DNA from: Bisporella sp. PMI_857
Lineage: Eukaryota > Ascomycota > Leotiomycetes > Helotiales > Helotiaceae
Assembly (NCBI GenBank): GCA_021307315.1
Contig: JAJSPD010000135.1
Location: 1 to 64,000 of the forward strand
Direction of reading: 5' to 3'
DNA length: 64,000 bases
Below the pieces are notes generated by a model. That model was not told where the DNA came from and made no database searches. It was given only the letters and a program-made list of their open reading frames with translations. How positions within the stretch are numbered: the first letter of the stretch is position 1; each line of letters begins with the position of its first letter. A program made the position numbers and the translations under genes. Below, piece after piece: positions 20,182 through 30,931 of the stretch.

Positions 20182-22132
20182 TTGCCGCCAATGATACGCC
20201 CACTTCTGTCGAAGTTGCTAGAAAGCACGTATAAGATATACAAGGGTGTCTGGAAGCACCTCCTCCGTTTTGTCTATCGACTCGTACACCAGCGGCCGCA
20301 GCCCGCTCTGCGCTACGTATTGACCGATGCGCAGTCTAGCGCGCTCGAACAGTTGATAAGAGCTGCTGAGGCCCTTGACAGTAGTCTTCTCTCGAGATCA
20401 GACTGCGAGGAAAGATTGCCCAAGCTGCTACAAGCAGAGCTTGATCAGGCTTGTTTGCATTTCTGCATTGCACTGCTAGACTATCGCCTCCTAGGCCCAA
20501 TTTATGATAGTGTCATTGTTGGACTCCTTGCTGTCCAGGGCATTGACGTGAAGAAGAATGGCTTCTGCGAGGCTGCGTGTTATACGACCCATCTCTCGGC
20601 TCTCGTCAAGAAAGCGCAACCGCTCGTGCTTCGGCAAGCGATTGCGGCAAAGGATGCTGGGGAGTGCGAGCACCCTGCGGAAGCACTAGAGGAGATGCAG
20701 GAGCGCTTTATGGTTTACAACACGCGCTTACCTATGAACTGGATCCAGAAGCTGCGGACTTACGGAAAGAAGATCTCGGATACGACGACAGGGCTTGGCC
20801 ATATCATCTGGACTGAAGATGGAAAGGAACTTAGCTATAAGGTACTCAAGCTAAGTATGATGGGGCTCGAAGGGTTTATTTTGCAGCAGGTTAATACCGC
20901 AAGCGCGCAACTACGTAGCCTGCTTTGCATGCACCTGAAGGAGGACGCGACAGCTCTTTCCCTGAATTAAACTTGAAGGGTCTTAAGGACAATGCGGATG
21001 TGAAGACGCTAGGCTGGAGCGTCCTCCGTGATCCTCAGAACACAGCCCTGCAAGGCTATGAGCGCTGGCTGTTGAATCGCATAATAGGCCTTGATCGGCT
21101 ACGGAAGGGCATCTTTATAGAGAGCGAGTCGGCGAGATGGAGGCCGCCGGCGGCAGAGCGGTACCTCAAGCAGGTCGATAATTTCCTAGAGCGCTTACTT
21201 CTAATTGCACATATTGTATCTGGCCAGCCGGTACGGGGAAGTGAGCTTGTGAGTCTGCAGTACTGCAACACGGTAGATAGCTTGTGGCGGAACATTTTTG
21301 TCGAGAATGGGCTAGTAAGCTTCGTGACCTTCTACCACAAAGGCTATAGCATCGAGGGCTGCGTCAACATCATCCATCGCTACCTTCCCGAACAGGTCAG
21401 CAGGTTGGTCATCTACTACCCTGGCTCGCCCTCCCATTCGCCAACCAGCTTCGACTGCTGGCTCTGGATCAACCGGCAATAGCCACGTCCTCGCCGTTCT
21501 TTGGGCGCTGCTGCACAAGGCCCACAACGACGCGGGTAAATACAGTCCGTGGCTAAGCAACCGGCTGAGCCATGTTCTCAAGGAGGAGTTCCAGACGCAC
21601 TTGCAAACCCAAGCCAACATCCAGATCTAGCGGCACGCTACAATTGCTGTCTCGCGGTGGCACCTAAGGCAAGCCAAATTCAGGAAGGACTTTGATATTA
21701 GAGCTGGGCCTATCGCAACGTGGAACGATGCGCAGGCCTGCCACGCAGCCGATTTGGCGGCCTCAGTCTATGCTCGCGGGATTGAGGAGGCACCTGGGCA
21801 TACCGAGCAAGCGCGGGCTGAATACCGGCAGATCAGCCGCGAGTGGTATGGGTGGCTTGGTGTAGGACCAGTTCCTACTAACCCTCTTCCCGGATCTGAG
21901 GGAGGCATATTTGATATTAAGCCTGGACGCTACCACATGGCTTGACGCACAGGCCGGCCATACAACGGATACGGATGAACGGATATATGCTCGTATTGGT
22001 AGATCCGGTTCGTCTTTAAAGCGGAAAGTATTATCTGATAGTTCTGGAAACAAGACAGGAAAAAGGCTATGTTCAGAGTGGAAGACAATTCTGATACAGC
22101 GGAAGGCGTTATTAGAGGGTTCTTGGAACTAA
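20182..22132 (+). pseudogene. Telomere-linked RecQ-helicase-type N-terminal region, frameshifted
   Basis: Three consecutive frames give one protein. 20182-20930 contains RLPMNWIQKLRTYGKKISDT. 20930-21410 contains YERWLLNRIIGLDRLRKGIF, WRPPAAERYLKQV, GQPVRGSELVSLQY, YHKGYSIEG and HRYLPEQVSRLVIYY. Later frames add WLALPFANQLRLLAL, LSNRLSHVLKEEFQTHL, WNDAQACHAADLAASVYARG and EYRQISREWYGWLG. I recognise the long region that precedes the helicase domain in fungal telomere-linked RecQ-type helicases (the HRYLPxxVxxLLVYY layout). At least three frame changes (about 20930, 21418 and 21500-21560) and a TAG at 21628-21630 break it. No helicase motifs follow. The family call is from memory of the architecture. 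Confidence 0.5.
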
Positions 22133-22164
22133 GGGGCTGAGAAAGTAGGATGTGCGAGGAGGAG

Positions 22165-22437
22165 AAGCTGAGTTAGGGCTGATTATTATGCCCGAGGGAT
22201 TGAAGAAGTACCAAGCCACGTAGCTTCAGCATGAGCAGAGTACCGTCAGATCAGCCGGGCCTGGCATTCCTGGCTCGGCTTTGCTCTGTATCTCAGGGGC
22301 CGGGTAGGGGCTTGTGAAGCTGGTGGGCCAGGTCCTAAGAGCGCTTCTAGCAGCTCGGGCTTGTCCTCTAAGCGGAAGTCACTCGCCGACGTCCCCCAGA
22401 ACCGAAGAGGGAAGAGGGCAGGACTTGGGCATGATTA
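22165..22437 (+). repeat. Second, diverged copy of the preceding C-terminal segment
   Basis: The frame reads YYARGIEEVPSHVASA, a TGA, then AEYRQISRAWHSWLGFALYL and a Ser/Lys tail that stops near 22436. It repeats, in tandem and diverged form, the segment at 21760-21860 (VYARGIEEAPGHTEQA, EYRQISREWYGWLG). This points to two adjacent copies, or one copy carrying an internal duplication. Confidence 0.6.
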
Positions 22438-22596
22438 AAGGCCAAGGGGAGGGTCTCACACTCTTGTAACTATATCATTATTTAGTTTTGAGAAAAACAT
22501 TTCATTCCGGGATTTTACTACTCCAGTAGTGTAGTCATAGAGCCAGTTCCCGTATAACGAGCCAGCCTGCTCCTCCGTTTGGGCCGTTTCTGCCTT

Positions 22597-22737
22597 TTAG
22601 CCCGAGGAAGCCCCGTCCGCTTCTGCATCTGCCTCTTCCTGACCTTCCGCCTCTACTGCCTCCTCTGCCTCCGCAGCCTGGTCTGCCTCGTATTGCTCCT
22701 CTACTATCTCCTCGAAGTGGTCGTCGAAGTAGCCCAT
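22597..22737 (-). CDS. Short acidic ORF
   Basis: 46 codons starting MGYFDDHFEEIVEEQYEADQ and continuing with Glu/Ala repeats to ASSG and TAA. The composition is highly acidic. I do not know the family. It may be an exon or remnant of a protein linked to the neighbouring helicase-type relic, or a chance frame in a CTC/GAG-rich tract. It lies between the relic and a MITE. Confidence 0.3.
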   Translation of the reverse strand: MGYFDDHFEEIVEEQYEADQAAEAEEAVEAEGQEEADAEADGASSG

Positions 22738-22993
22738 CTTTGAGACTTTGGGGTAAGGATTAAGCTGTCGCTGTTCCCGTTTCGATTTGGACGAGGATCG
22801 GGCTACGTATTGTTAAGCGGTGAGGTCTTTCTCTAAGGGGCATAATACACACCTTAGGACCTGTATCTTGTCGTAGTTTCCGGCTAGCCGTTCTGATGCG
22901 ACTTATAAGGCGTGTAGAGAGGAGGTAAATTTAGGCTCTGGACGGTCAGGCTTCGGAGAGGTCTTTGGGCGGAGCTAAGCCGGAAACGGCTTA

Positions 22994-23239
22994 GAAGGCT
23001 TCCCTAGTCAACCGCCCACCCTACTCAACCGCCCAAATTTTGGTTTTATTAGAATTTTGCCACAACAACATCATTTAATCAGAATTTGAACACTGCCACG
23101 GTAATTTTCGAGTTAATTTACATTAGATCCATTAATTCAAGAATAATCTGACCATTTTGAAATTTTTCGATTTTTTTTGGTGTTCCCACTATATTTTTGG
23201 GCGGTTGGGTAGGGTGGGCGGTTGACTAGGGAAGCCTTC
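22994..23239. mobile_element. MITE with about 47-bp TIRs and TA duplication
   Basis: 246 bp with TA at 22992-22993 and 23240-23241. The ends are GAAGGCTTCCCTAGTCAACC and its reverse complement. The TIRs agree for about 47 bp apart from one CT/CC difference (CCCTACTCAACC against CCCTACCCAACC). Each TIR carries the CAACCGCCCA unit twice. The inside is AT-rich and has no ORF. Confidence 0.8.
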
Positions 23240-24690
23240 TATCACGTGGACGCGTGTAGCCAGAACATAAATGCAACTTACGCGATTATTATTTACACCT
23301 CAGAGAGGAAGATACTTGAGGTAAAACATGGTCACCAGCTGGAGCTGATTAAGGTCGCTGTCGATACCTCCTCGTTGTCGTCGAAAGCGTCGCGAGGGGG
23401 TGGCTGATGCGGCCTTCTTAAAACAGAGGATTCTGCCAGCGAATGGGTACGAAAACCATCCGACTGTTCGGTCCCTTGCTTTGCAAGCAAGCTCGTCATT
23501 AATTCTACGCTGTTAATAGCCTGAGCAGCAATGACTGTACTGGGCAGATAGGACACCTCTGGAGCGTTGGCAGAGTTTTCGCCTTTTTATCGGAGCCTCG
23601 CGGAAGCGTGGCGGACGCTCTAAGGAGACTCAGCGTGTAGGAAAAGCCAAAGCATTCGATAAAGAAAAGGAATCTGAGATAGTGTATGCGCTGCGCGAGT
23701 AAAAGAGACTAGATGAAAGTTGGGGATCTTGTTGGAAAGTGCTGCGTACTCAGAGAGTAATAGTTAAACGCGATTTCGATCATAGGAGAAGACTGCTGCA
23801 GCGACAGGCCCAAAAACGAATCTACGGAACTACACGAAAACAACACTAGCCCCTCTTTTAACCACGCGATTCTACAACAAACAAGGCAGAAAAGCCGGCA
23901 GCTGAAAAGGAACTGGGGCATAACGAGCCATCGGAGATACTAAGTTTGGAACACACAGAAAAAAACGAAGCACACGTTTTGGTTAGTGTTGCGTTGTGTA
24001 CGTGAATTCAATAGAGCGTAGCGGAGATTGTATTGTAGCTCGTAGAGCTGTAGGTCAATACAGGTAAAAAGGTTGAATTGAGTTCTAAGTACAAAGAGAA
24101 ACTATCGCGTAATATAAAGCTTCCCGCACGTGATGACTAGTCGCTTAGAGCACACCGCCAAGAGGCGGTGAGCTCAACCGAGCTTCGCCTTGGCAATTCA
24201 GGGGCGCTGCCTTACATAATAGTTAGTGGGAGCGGACATGTTTCTATAGAGCCGCAGGCTTAGGTTTTATAGTAGCAACTCCTGCGAAGCACGGTCGGCC
24301 TTGCTGTGAGCAGAGATGTAGCAGGGTAGCGCGAAGTAGTTAATAGCTATAGGGCGCAGCGTATAATGGCAGCGACAGAGACACTGTCTATATGGCTCGA
24401 AAGGACGGAGGCGCGTGTCGGTCTACAATAGCATGTTCAGAGTCCAGTAGAGTGACAGGCATGGGGTAGGCTCAGGGAGCAAACAGCGGGAGAGATATAG
24501 GGGGATAGATTAGGCCCGGAACTCTCGAAGCTATCGGGAAATGGAAAGCTAACGCGATGACCCTTTGATTAGCATGAAAGATATTAAGAGGGCTCTTGTG
24601 TAGATCAGAGCACGTCGAACCTCTTCTTGTACTATAGCTTAGGTTAGAAATACAAGTCTCTCACGCCCGCCGTCACCTCCATCATCTCTA
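23240..24690. other. No recognisable gene
   Basis: 1.4 kb. A minus ORF at 23332-23556 (AINSVELMTSLLAKQGTEQS) has a helical character but no family I know. The rest has short frames only, several CACGTG/ACGTG motifs and no clear repeat ends. It may be the decayed body of an element. Confidence 0.35.
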
Positions 24691-25147
24691 CCGCTATCGA
24701 TAGCCTCGGGTCAGATCTCGGAGATTAAGGAGGGAAACGCAGGCGTCGTGCGCAGACGTGTGAATGAGGCTCTAAAGGAGAGGGACATAACGTGCTTAGG
24801 AGTCAATTCTAAGGGGAATGGCCGGTACCGGCTTCTCTTCCACGGTAAGGACGTCGACAACCTACGGAAGGATGACACTTGGGTTAGGACACACTTTGAT
24901 GGGGGAACGCTGTACGGAGAGCGGTGGTATCCAATGAGGGTTGACAGAGCATATCATGGAGCAGCGGTAGATAGGATGGGTTGTTCAGTTTTCGGTCAGC
25001 TAAATGAGGTCAAGGTTCAGAAGATGCGATGGTTTGGGAGTGTGTCGATTGACAAGGAGCATCGCTCAATAGTTGTATATTTGGACACGAAGGAGGAGGT
25101 TGATAAGCTTTTGGCAAAGATGACAGTTACTATAGCAAACGGGGAGC
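24690..25147 (+). pseudogene. LINE ORF1 (gag-like) fragment
   Basis: The frame reads ALKERDITCLGVNSKGNGRY, WVRTHFDGGTLYGERWYPMR and KEEVDKLLAKMTVTIANGEL. This is the RNA-binding gag-like protein (ORF1) of fungal Tad1-type LINEs, which normally continues to a zinc-knuckle C-terminus. The frame ends abruptly at 25147, where a TGTAAC sequence begins, so the ORF is interrupted rather than terminated. No second ORF follows. Confidence 0.7.
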
Positions 25148-25486
25148 TGTAACAGATAGAGGGCAGCAGGAGGGATTGCAATATAACAGGTAAAAACACT
25201 TGATGAAAGCTGTAGTTGCAATAGTGATGAATTGATATTATATGTATGCTTGTAAGTCTAACATGGAAAGAAAAACTCAAGCTTGTTTTGTTCAGAAAGC
25301 TCTAGCTGTTCCTTATATCTTTCACTGTGCTGTAGCTGTGAGCCTGTAGCTGTTGTAGCTGTAAGCCTGTGGCTGGCCATGGGCGGAGCGTGCCGCTTGC
25401 AGCCCTGAAAGTACTACAGCTGAAAAGCCTTCGGCTGGCTGTTAGGCTGTCATGATGGCCGTCTTAAACCGACCCTGGCTGTTACA
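25148..25486 (+). repeat. Candidate solo LTR, family 2
   Basis: About 339 bp from TGTAACAGAT to GGCTGTTACA, with TGTAAC/GTTACA inverted ends and internal GCTGTAGCTGT repeats. It sits exactly where LINE ORF1 breaks off. Its last 50 bp recur at 7293-7343. No target duplication is visible (GGAGC / TTACT). Confidence 0.5.
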
Positions 25487-25776
25487 TTACTAATAACAGG
25501 AAGCAGAAAATCCTCGATAATTTAGGTACTTTTTAGCTGCAAAGCGCACTTCGGCTGACTAACTGGCCTTATCACAGTATTTAGTATTATTCCAATGTGA
25601 TATAAGATCTAATTTCCATACTAATACTAGCGTAGTATCAGAAAGTCGACCTCATATGACTTGAGACTCGATATTTCTAAATACGGCCATACTAATGGGT
25701 ACACTGCAATAGATGGCTATTAGTTCTTGGTCCCATTTTGAAGAGGCACATATATGCTTACCCGCTCTGCAGCTTC

Positions 25777-26470
25777 TTAATCGACGGTCTTATTCTTTTT
25801 CCTCTTTCGTCTCCTCCATAAGATAACAGCGACAATGACAACCACCGATACACTGGCTACATTCTGGTTAGCAAGGTAGTCCCAATGACCTGTCCTACTG
25901 ACCAATAACGCCTAGTGTAATGAGCGGTTTCAGAGCGCCGGGTGGCAATGCACTCTCCCTCTGTGTCTTTGACGTTCCAGCATCATCGGCTAATGGATTA
26001 GTGACTTGCGCTGCTGCTGTCACAGTCACAACTTATGGAGGCCCGGAGTTGAAAACTGTCCGAGTCGCGCCTGGACTTTCTTGCTCCTCCTTTGGAGTGT
26101 TGAGAGACTGTGTGACTATCATAAATATCGTTGTGGTAGGTGACGTGCTCGAAGTTGTAGATAGTCGTGATGTGTGCACAGATAGCTGGGTGTGTGTCGT
26201 CAGTCCCAAGCTCGATGTCGATCGTGCTGGTACTTGGGTTGATCCCATCCTTCCTGGACTGAAATTTGAACTGGTAGCAACATTTGGTAACCAGGCTATG
26301 CCTGTGCGACCACCCTCTTCGGAGGTGACAGTCGGAGTCGGTATTGTGAAAAGAGATGGGGTTTTGTTGACTGACGTTCCAGGGCTATACTCCTCAACAT
26401 CTTGCCTCTTTTCGAGCTTCAGTATCTGGATGGGAGGAGGTCGTCGTCTGCGGTTTGATTCTATCATCAT
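25777..26470 (-). pseudogene. Ser/Thr-rich single-pass membrane protein, broken
   Basis: The minus strand reads a Ser/Thr/Pro-rich ectodomain (26470-26033: LGLTTHTQLSVHTSRLSTTS). It is followed, past an in-frame TAA, by VVTVTAAAQVTN and LPPGALKPLI. A hydrophobic segment (NVASVSVVVIVAVILW) and a basic tail RRRKRKK end at the stop at 25777. This is the layout of fungal Mid2-like/WSC-type wall sensors without their N-terminal domain. The TAA after SGPP fits CAA to TAA. A short intron with a GCTAACCAG acceptor probably separates LPPGA from the TM segment. The opposite-strand ORF (25920-26561) is taken as its shadow. Confidence 0.45.
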
Positions 26471-26931
26471 GAATTATAGAGCTCATGGAGAAAAGACGAA
26501 GAAAAAGAGAGAAAATGATAGGAATGTAGTAATCAATCGCTCGCTAGGAGCCAACGCGTGATGCATGAAGTAGCGTATAGGAATGTGTTAATTATACCAA
26601 ATCAGAGAGAGGTACGACATACCGACGGCTTATATCTTTTGTTACTTTACTCTATGTTTCATCACTCGCCACAATCAAACGTTTTATGCGGCAGGTTTCG
26701 TGGGCCGGAATTTGTTTCAAACCTATTCTCATCTTCTATCCGTACCCGTTTAGTTGCCCTCAGCCTTCAATAACAGAAAAAATCCACGTCTCGCTTACGC
26801 GTAGTCGCAGATCTCGCGTCCGCATCGTGCAGATCATCTTCGAGCATGTTTGGATAAATTCCCTACTTGTCTGGATTAGTTCTGTTGCACTTTTCTATAG
26901 CAATCTAAGTCATTTCGTGCTGTTGAGCGAT

Positions 26932-28987
26932 ATGTTGTTCAGCAGTGCCGCTTCGTGGGCAGACATTCCAAGAAGAATATCAAGACGCTTCACGACTTTG
27001 GAGGGCTTTCGCGAAATCGGTGGGCTGTATGTTGCAGGGTCCAACGTGCGGGTTTTTTCGATTCAGCATCAGTTCGACCTTGAGAATTATGAAGACGACA
27101 GGGCGGCTTGGGAATTGTCGGATGGATCGAAAGCTGGTAAAGTCCGTTCATGGGAAAGCTGGAATGGAACGACTCCAAATGGGAACACTAGCAATGTTTG
27201 GATGGACAATCGAGCGTCAATTGCTCGAGTGGAAACCCCGTATTATGTCTTCTCATACAAAGAGAAATGGTTGGTGGTCGTCATGATTGGAGTCGCGGGG
27301 CTTTTTTCTGGACTTTCGTCAAATATATATTTTCCAGCACTGGACACAGTAGCAAAAGTACGAATCCGCAATCCTTGAGTCAGGAAATCAGTGTCACACT
27401 AACTGCCTCTTCAGGATCTCAATGTGAGCCTAAATTCTGTCTCGCTCACTATCACATTTTACTTGATCATCCAAGAGGTGTCTCCGTTATTCTGGGGGTC
27501 TCTTTCAGATACTATTGGGAGGAGACAGATTTACATATACTCTTTCTTGGTATATATAATTGCCAATATTGGTCTTAGCTTCTCTCCGAGTTTTATAGTG
27601 CTCTTCATTTTTAGAGGACTGCAGGCAGCCGGAAGTGCCTCAACCGTCAGTATTGGTATGTAACATTCTGAAACTAATTGGGCAACCAGTAATGGAATAA
27701 TAACATATGTAGGAAACGGTGTAATCCAAGATATTATCCCTCCAGCGGAGAAGGGTGGCTTCATCAGCTTTTATCAAGCCAGTAAGACATCCCGATTGCG
27801 AGGACGATTCGCAAGGATAGCTCACATTGTCTTCAGTTCGAAATTTCAGCATTGCGATTGGCCCCGTGCTCGGCGGTCTTATTGCAAACTTCCTTGGATT
27901 TAGGTGCAGCAGTTCCTGACCTTGATCTATTATGACTAATTATGATCACTGACTTTCAGGCCCATTTTCATCTTCTTCCTCGCACTCTCAACTTTTACCT
28001 TTATTGTAATCGTCATATTCCTCCCCGAAACGCTCCGCAGCATTGCCGGTAATGGCTCCTTTCGACTTAGAGGCATCCACCAACCTCTAATCCGCAGGCT
28101 TAGGAAAACCCCTTAGTACGTTGTAGACCGCGACGAACTCTATTCATCCCCTCAGATTACGGCGAAGATTTTCGTAGAGCCTATACTTCTTTTGAAAGAA
28201 AAGGACATCTTACTGAGTTTGATATTCGGAGGTACAGTATATGCAATTTGGAGCATGGTGACGTTTAGCACAACAGGGTTATTCAAGGGGAGTTTTCATT
28301 TGAATGAACTTTTGCTTGGTCTTGCATTTATTCCCAATGGTCGGTTCCCTATTCCTTACTTTTATCATTCTACTAATCTACCTTTAAGGTCTTGGCACGA
28401 TCGTAGGCTCGACAATAATCGGCAACTTGATGAACCGGTCCTACCTTGAAACGGAAAAAGCCTATAAACAACGGAACTCTCTTCCGTCAACTTATACGCT
28501 ACCCAAAAAGTCTTTACCAGCAGACTTCCCAATAGAGCACGCGCGACTCAGACACATAAAATGGATAGTCCCGCTCTTTATACTCAGCACCGCGCTTTAC
28601 GGTTTCTTTTTGGCCTTCTCTGCTTTCACATCAATGCCGGGATGGATTGCTATTCCCTTTATGTTACAATTCCTAATCGCTGCTACTTCAAACGCGGTAT
28701 TTGCAATTAATCAGACCATGGTATCGGATTTGTGTCCAGGGAGAGGTGCATTAAGCACCGCAATAAATAATCTCGTGAGGTGCAGTATAGGAGCCGTGGG
28801 TGTTTCGCTTATTGAGCAGATGATTACCCAGATGGGGCCAGGTGGGGCTTTTTTGGGTCTTGCGTTTATCACCCTAGCTGTGACGCCTATGGTGGTGGTG
28901 CAGTGGTATTGGGGTGGGAAGTGGAGGATGGAGAGAATGGAGAGGATGGAGGAGAAGAATGTTGCGCAGAAAGGTGTTGGCCTTTAG
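26932..28987 (+). pseudogene. MFS multidrug transporter (QDR/DHA1 type), one nonsense codon
   Basis: A 12-TM drug:H+ antiporter with five well-formed introns (27358-27414, 27656-27712, 27782-27836, 27904-27959, 28340-28388); the exons sum to 594 codons. Landmarks: MIGVAGLFSGLSSNIYFPAL (TM1), FWGSLSDTIGRRQIYIYSFL (motif A region), FRGLQAAGSASTVSIG, AIGPVLGGLIANFLGF (motif C-like), FLPETLRSIAGNGS and SDLCPGRGALSTAINNLVRC. The LPETLRSI-GNGS stretch is typical of quinidine-resistance-like transporters. A TAG at 28114-28116 in the central loop interrupts an otherwise perfect frame. It could be Gln or Trp mutated, or a retained tiny intron (a GTACGT follows), but splicing it does not restore the frame. 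The N-terminal start is a guess. Confidence 0.8.
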
Positions 28988-29760
28988 AGTGGTCAGGAAA
29001 ACTAAACCATAGAAAAATAGACTCATTCAAATATTGGAACCTTCAACAGTAGGATCGCGAGAGCAACATTCAATTAAGAGGCTTTGCAGGAAACAAACTC
29101 TGGCCCAATTCTCTCCCTAACAAGTATCCATCTCCGATCGCGCGAGCATATTTGATGTTGATTTTTCATTCTGACTGAAATGCTGAACTACATCTATGAA
29201 TGTTATAGTGGCTCAGAGTAGGGCGTAGTGGTGCCTCACATCAGCCACCAGCATCTGGCAACAATTACTCCGCGCTTTAATCCGCACAATCCTGCTCAAT
29301 TCTTGGTCTCTATGTATTTTTCTAGAATTCAAATGCGTAAGGGAGCGGCTCCCAACACTCCTCTTTCTAATGCTCCTACCAGCTAACGGCGCCTATGATA
29401 TCCTGTAGAGCAGTCCTGGTTTTAGTGCTATAGTTCATATGTTGAAGATTACTAATTAGACATATTAGAGCTTAGAGCACACTAAAGCCTAAGTCACTAA
29501 ACCCTGTAAGACAACAAATTTATCAGCTAGAAAGGACCGACTTGGCTATATGTTGAAAACGACTAAGTTGCATAACACATAGTAGTACTTAATGAGTATT
29601 TATAACAAGAAACAAAATATAGTCAAACCTACTAAGACTGTTCAACTATTCTGCTGCCTTTCCTTTTTTTTAACGTAGTATTAATATCGCTTATAAATGT
29701 GACATTTAACATATACAAACATCAAGTATATTTCGCCTAAATTTGATATTTTTTCATCTT
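28988..29760. other. Intergenic between convergent genes
   Basis: Low-complexity AT stretches only. No ORF, RNA gene or repeat end was recognised. Confidence 0.45.
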
Positions 29761-30931
29761 TCAAGTCCGAGAGCTTGCTATACCCTTATCCATTAGGGCT
29801 AACACTAAGAGGTACTCTCCATCCAACTGCTGCAGATTATCAATCCTTATTCGGCCATTGCCTCCTCTTTCTACCTCTTCTAGCTCAGCCGCACTCCCTG
29901 CCATTGTGAAAGGAGTTGTGGGGGGCGAGTTTAGTTGACGATTTACAATCGCAAGTTTCGTCTCACCCCCTGCTGGGCTGAGAGCCTGCACTATATTTCG
30001 ATTCACTGTCGGTAAAATTAGCTCGTTTGTTTATTATGCTTTTAGGGTCGGCATCATGTACCTGGGAATCTCATCGACGCATACAAGGCGGACGTTGGAT
30101 CGCTCGAATTAACGACCCAGGCGAACGAGTTTACTGCCATTATACCCGATGAGAGAGTACCCTGTGGTATTCCGTTTCTGATATCGGCGTTCATGGTGAT
30201 ATTTTTTGATGCCACCACGGACAAGCGCAAGCCATCTATAAATTCCGCTTCCTGCCGTCCACCTGCAGTAATGTTTACTGTCCTTGTTGCGCCCTGCCCG
30301 TATTGGACGAAAATGTTGGATGTATCCAACGTTTGTCGACCGAATAAACGAAACTCACCCGTTATGCTTGTCATTTTGATGATTCGAGTATTGTTCTCGC
30401 TCCTGTGTACATTCCTAGTAAAGTCATCGATTACCCAGCTCATCTTGTCCTCTGAAAGCCTTCCAACGTAGGTATTCGACTCTTGTACGCCAACACTGTT
30501 GAGCATAACTGGGTCATATGGGATTTCTATTTTCGCAATAAGATCATCCGCTGTTTCGTTCATCTGAATAATATATGAGTAGGCCTGTAGCCCGATAAAT
30601 GGTTCGCCATTCGAGGCAGTCACAAATTGGGCCCCGAGCGGGTTGGTGTTCTGATTGACTACAAGAGTCCTATTTTTTGGCGAGAAAAGATCTATTGCAA
30701 GACCATCTGCGAAGTCTTGGTCGAATCTTTCCATCTATGAAAGTTAATGATAAATCCAAGATATGCTGTGTACTACAGCGTGTTCCAGGTTTTGCTTACA
30801 GCACCGGGGACCGCGACCGGCTGTCCGAACGTCGGGAGTTGTGGTGATGGATCTGTTATGTTTTGAGCAAGGACCCTTGTTACTGTGTAAATAAGCGCTA
30901 ATAGCACGCCGCTTGATGCTGGGGGAATCAT
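29761..30931 (-). pseudogene. Secreted conserved fungal protein, probably disabled
   Basis: The ATG at 30931 begins MIPPASSGVLLALIYTVTRV with a signal peptide ending near VLAQ. The main exon reads FDQDFADGLAIDLFSPKNRT, NPLGAQFVTASNGEPF, IAKIEIPYDPVMLNSVGV, SNIFVQYGQGATRTVNIT and MAVNSFAWVVNSSDP. After a 56-bp intron (30006-30061) comes NIVQALSPAGGETKLAIVN and LQQLDGEYLLVLAL. It belongs to a conserved ascomycete family of secreted or GPI-type proteins of unknown function. The first intron (about 30735-30777) does not splice in frame: NTL is followed directly by TAG, and the only GT is one base out. That looks like a single-base deletion at the donor. The rest of the frame is clean, so a non-canonical splice cannot be excluded. 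Confidence 0.6.

Noticed and set aside
25920..26561. 213-codon + strand ORF
   Set aside because: The minus strand shows a Ser/Thr-rich ectodomain, TM segment and basic tail in order; the + strand product has no recognisable domain, so I take it as the shadow. Not certain.
28114..28156. Sixth intron in the MFS gene (GTACGT...CTCAG) to remove the TAG
   Set aside because: Splicing it leaves TA followed by A, another stop, and only 40 bp; the TAG also lies before the donor.
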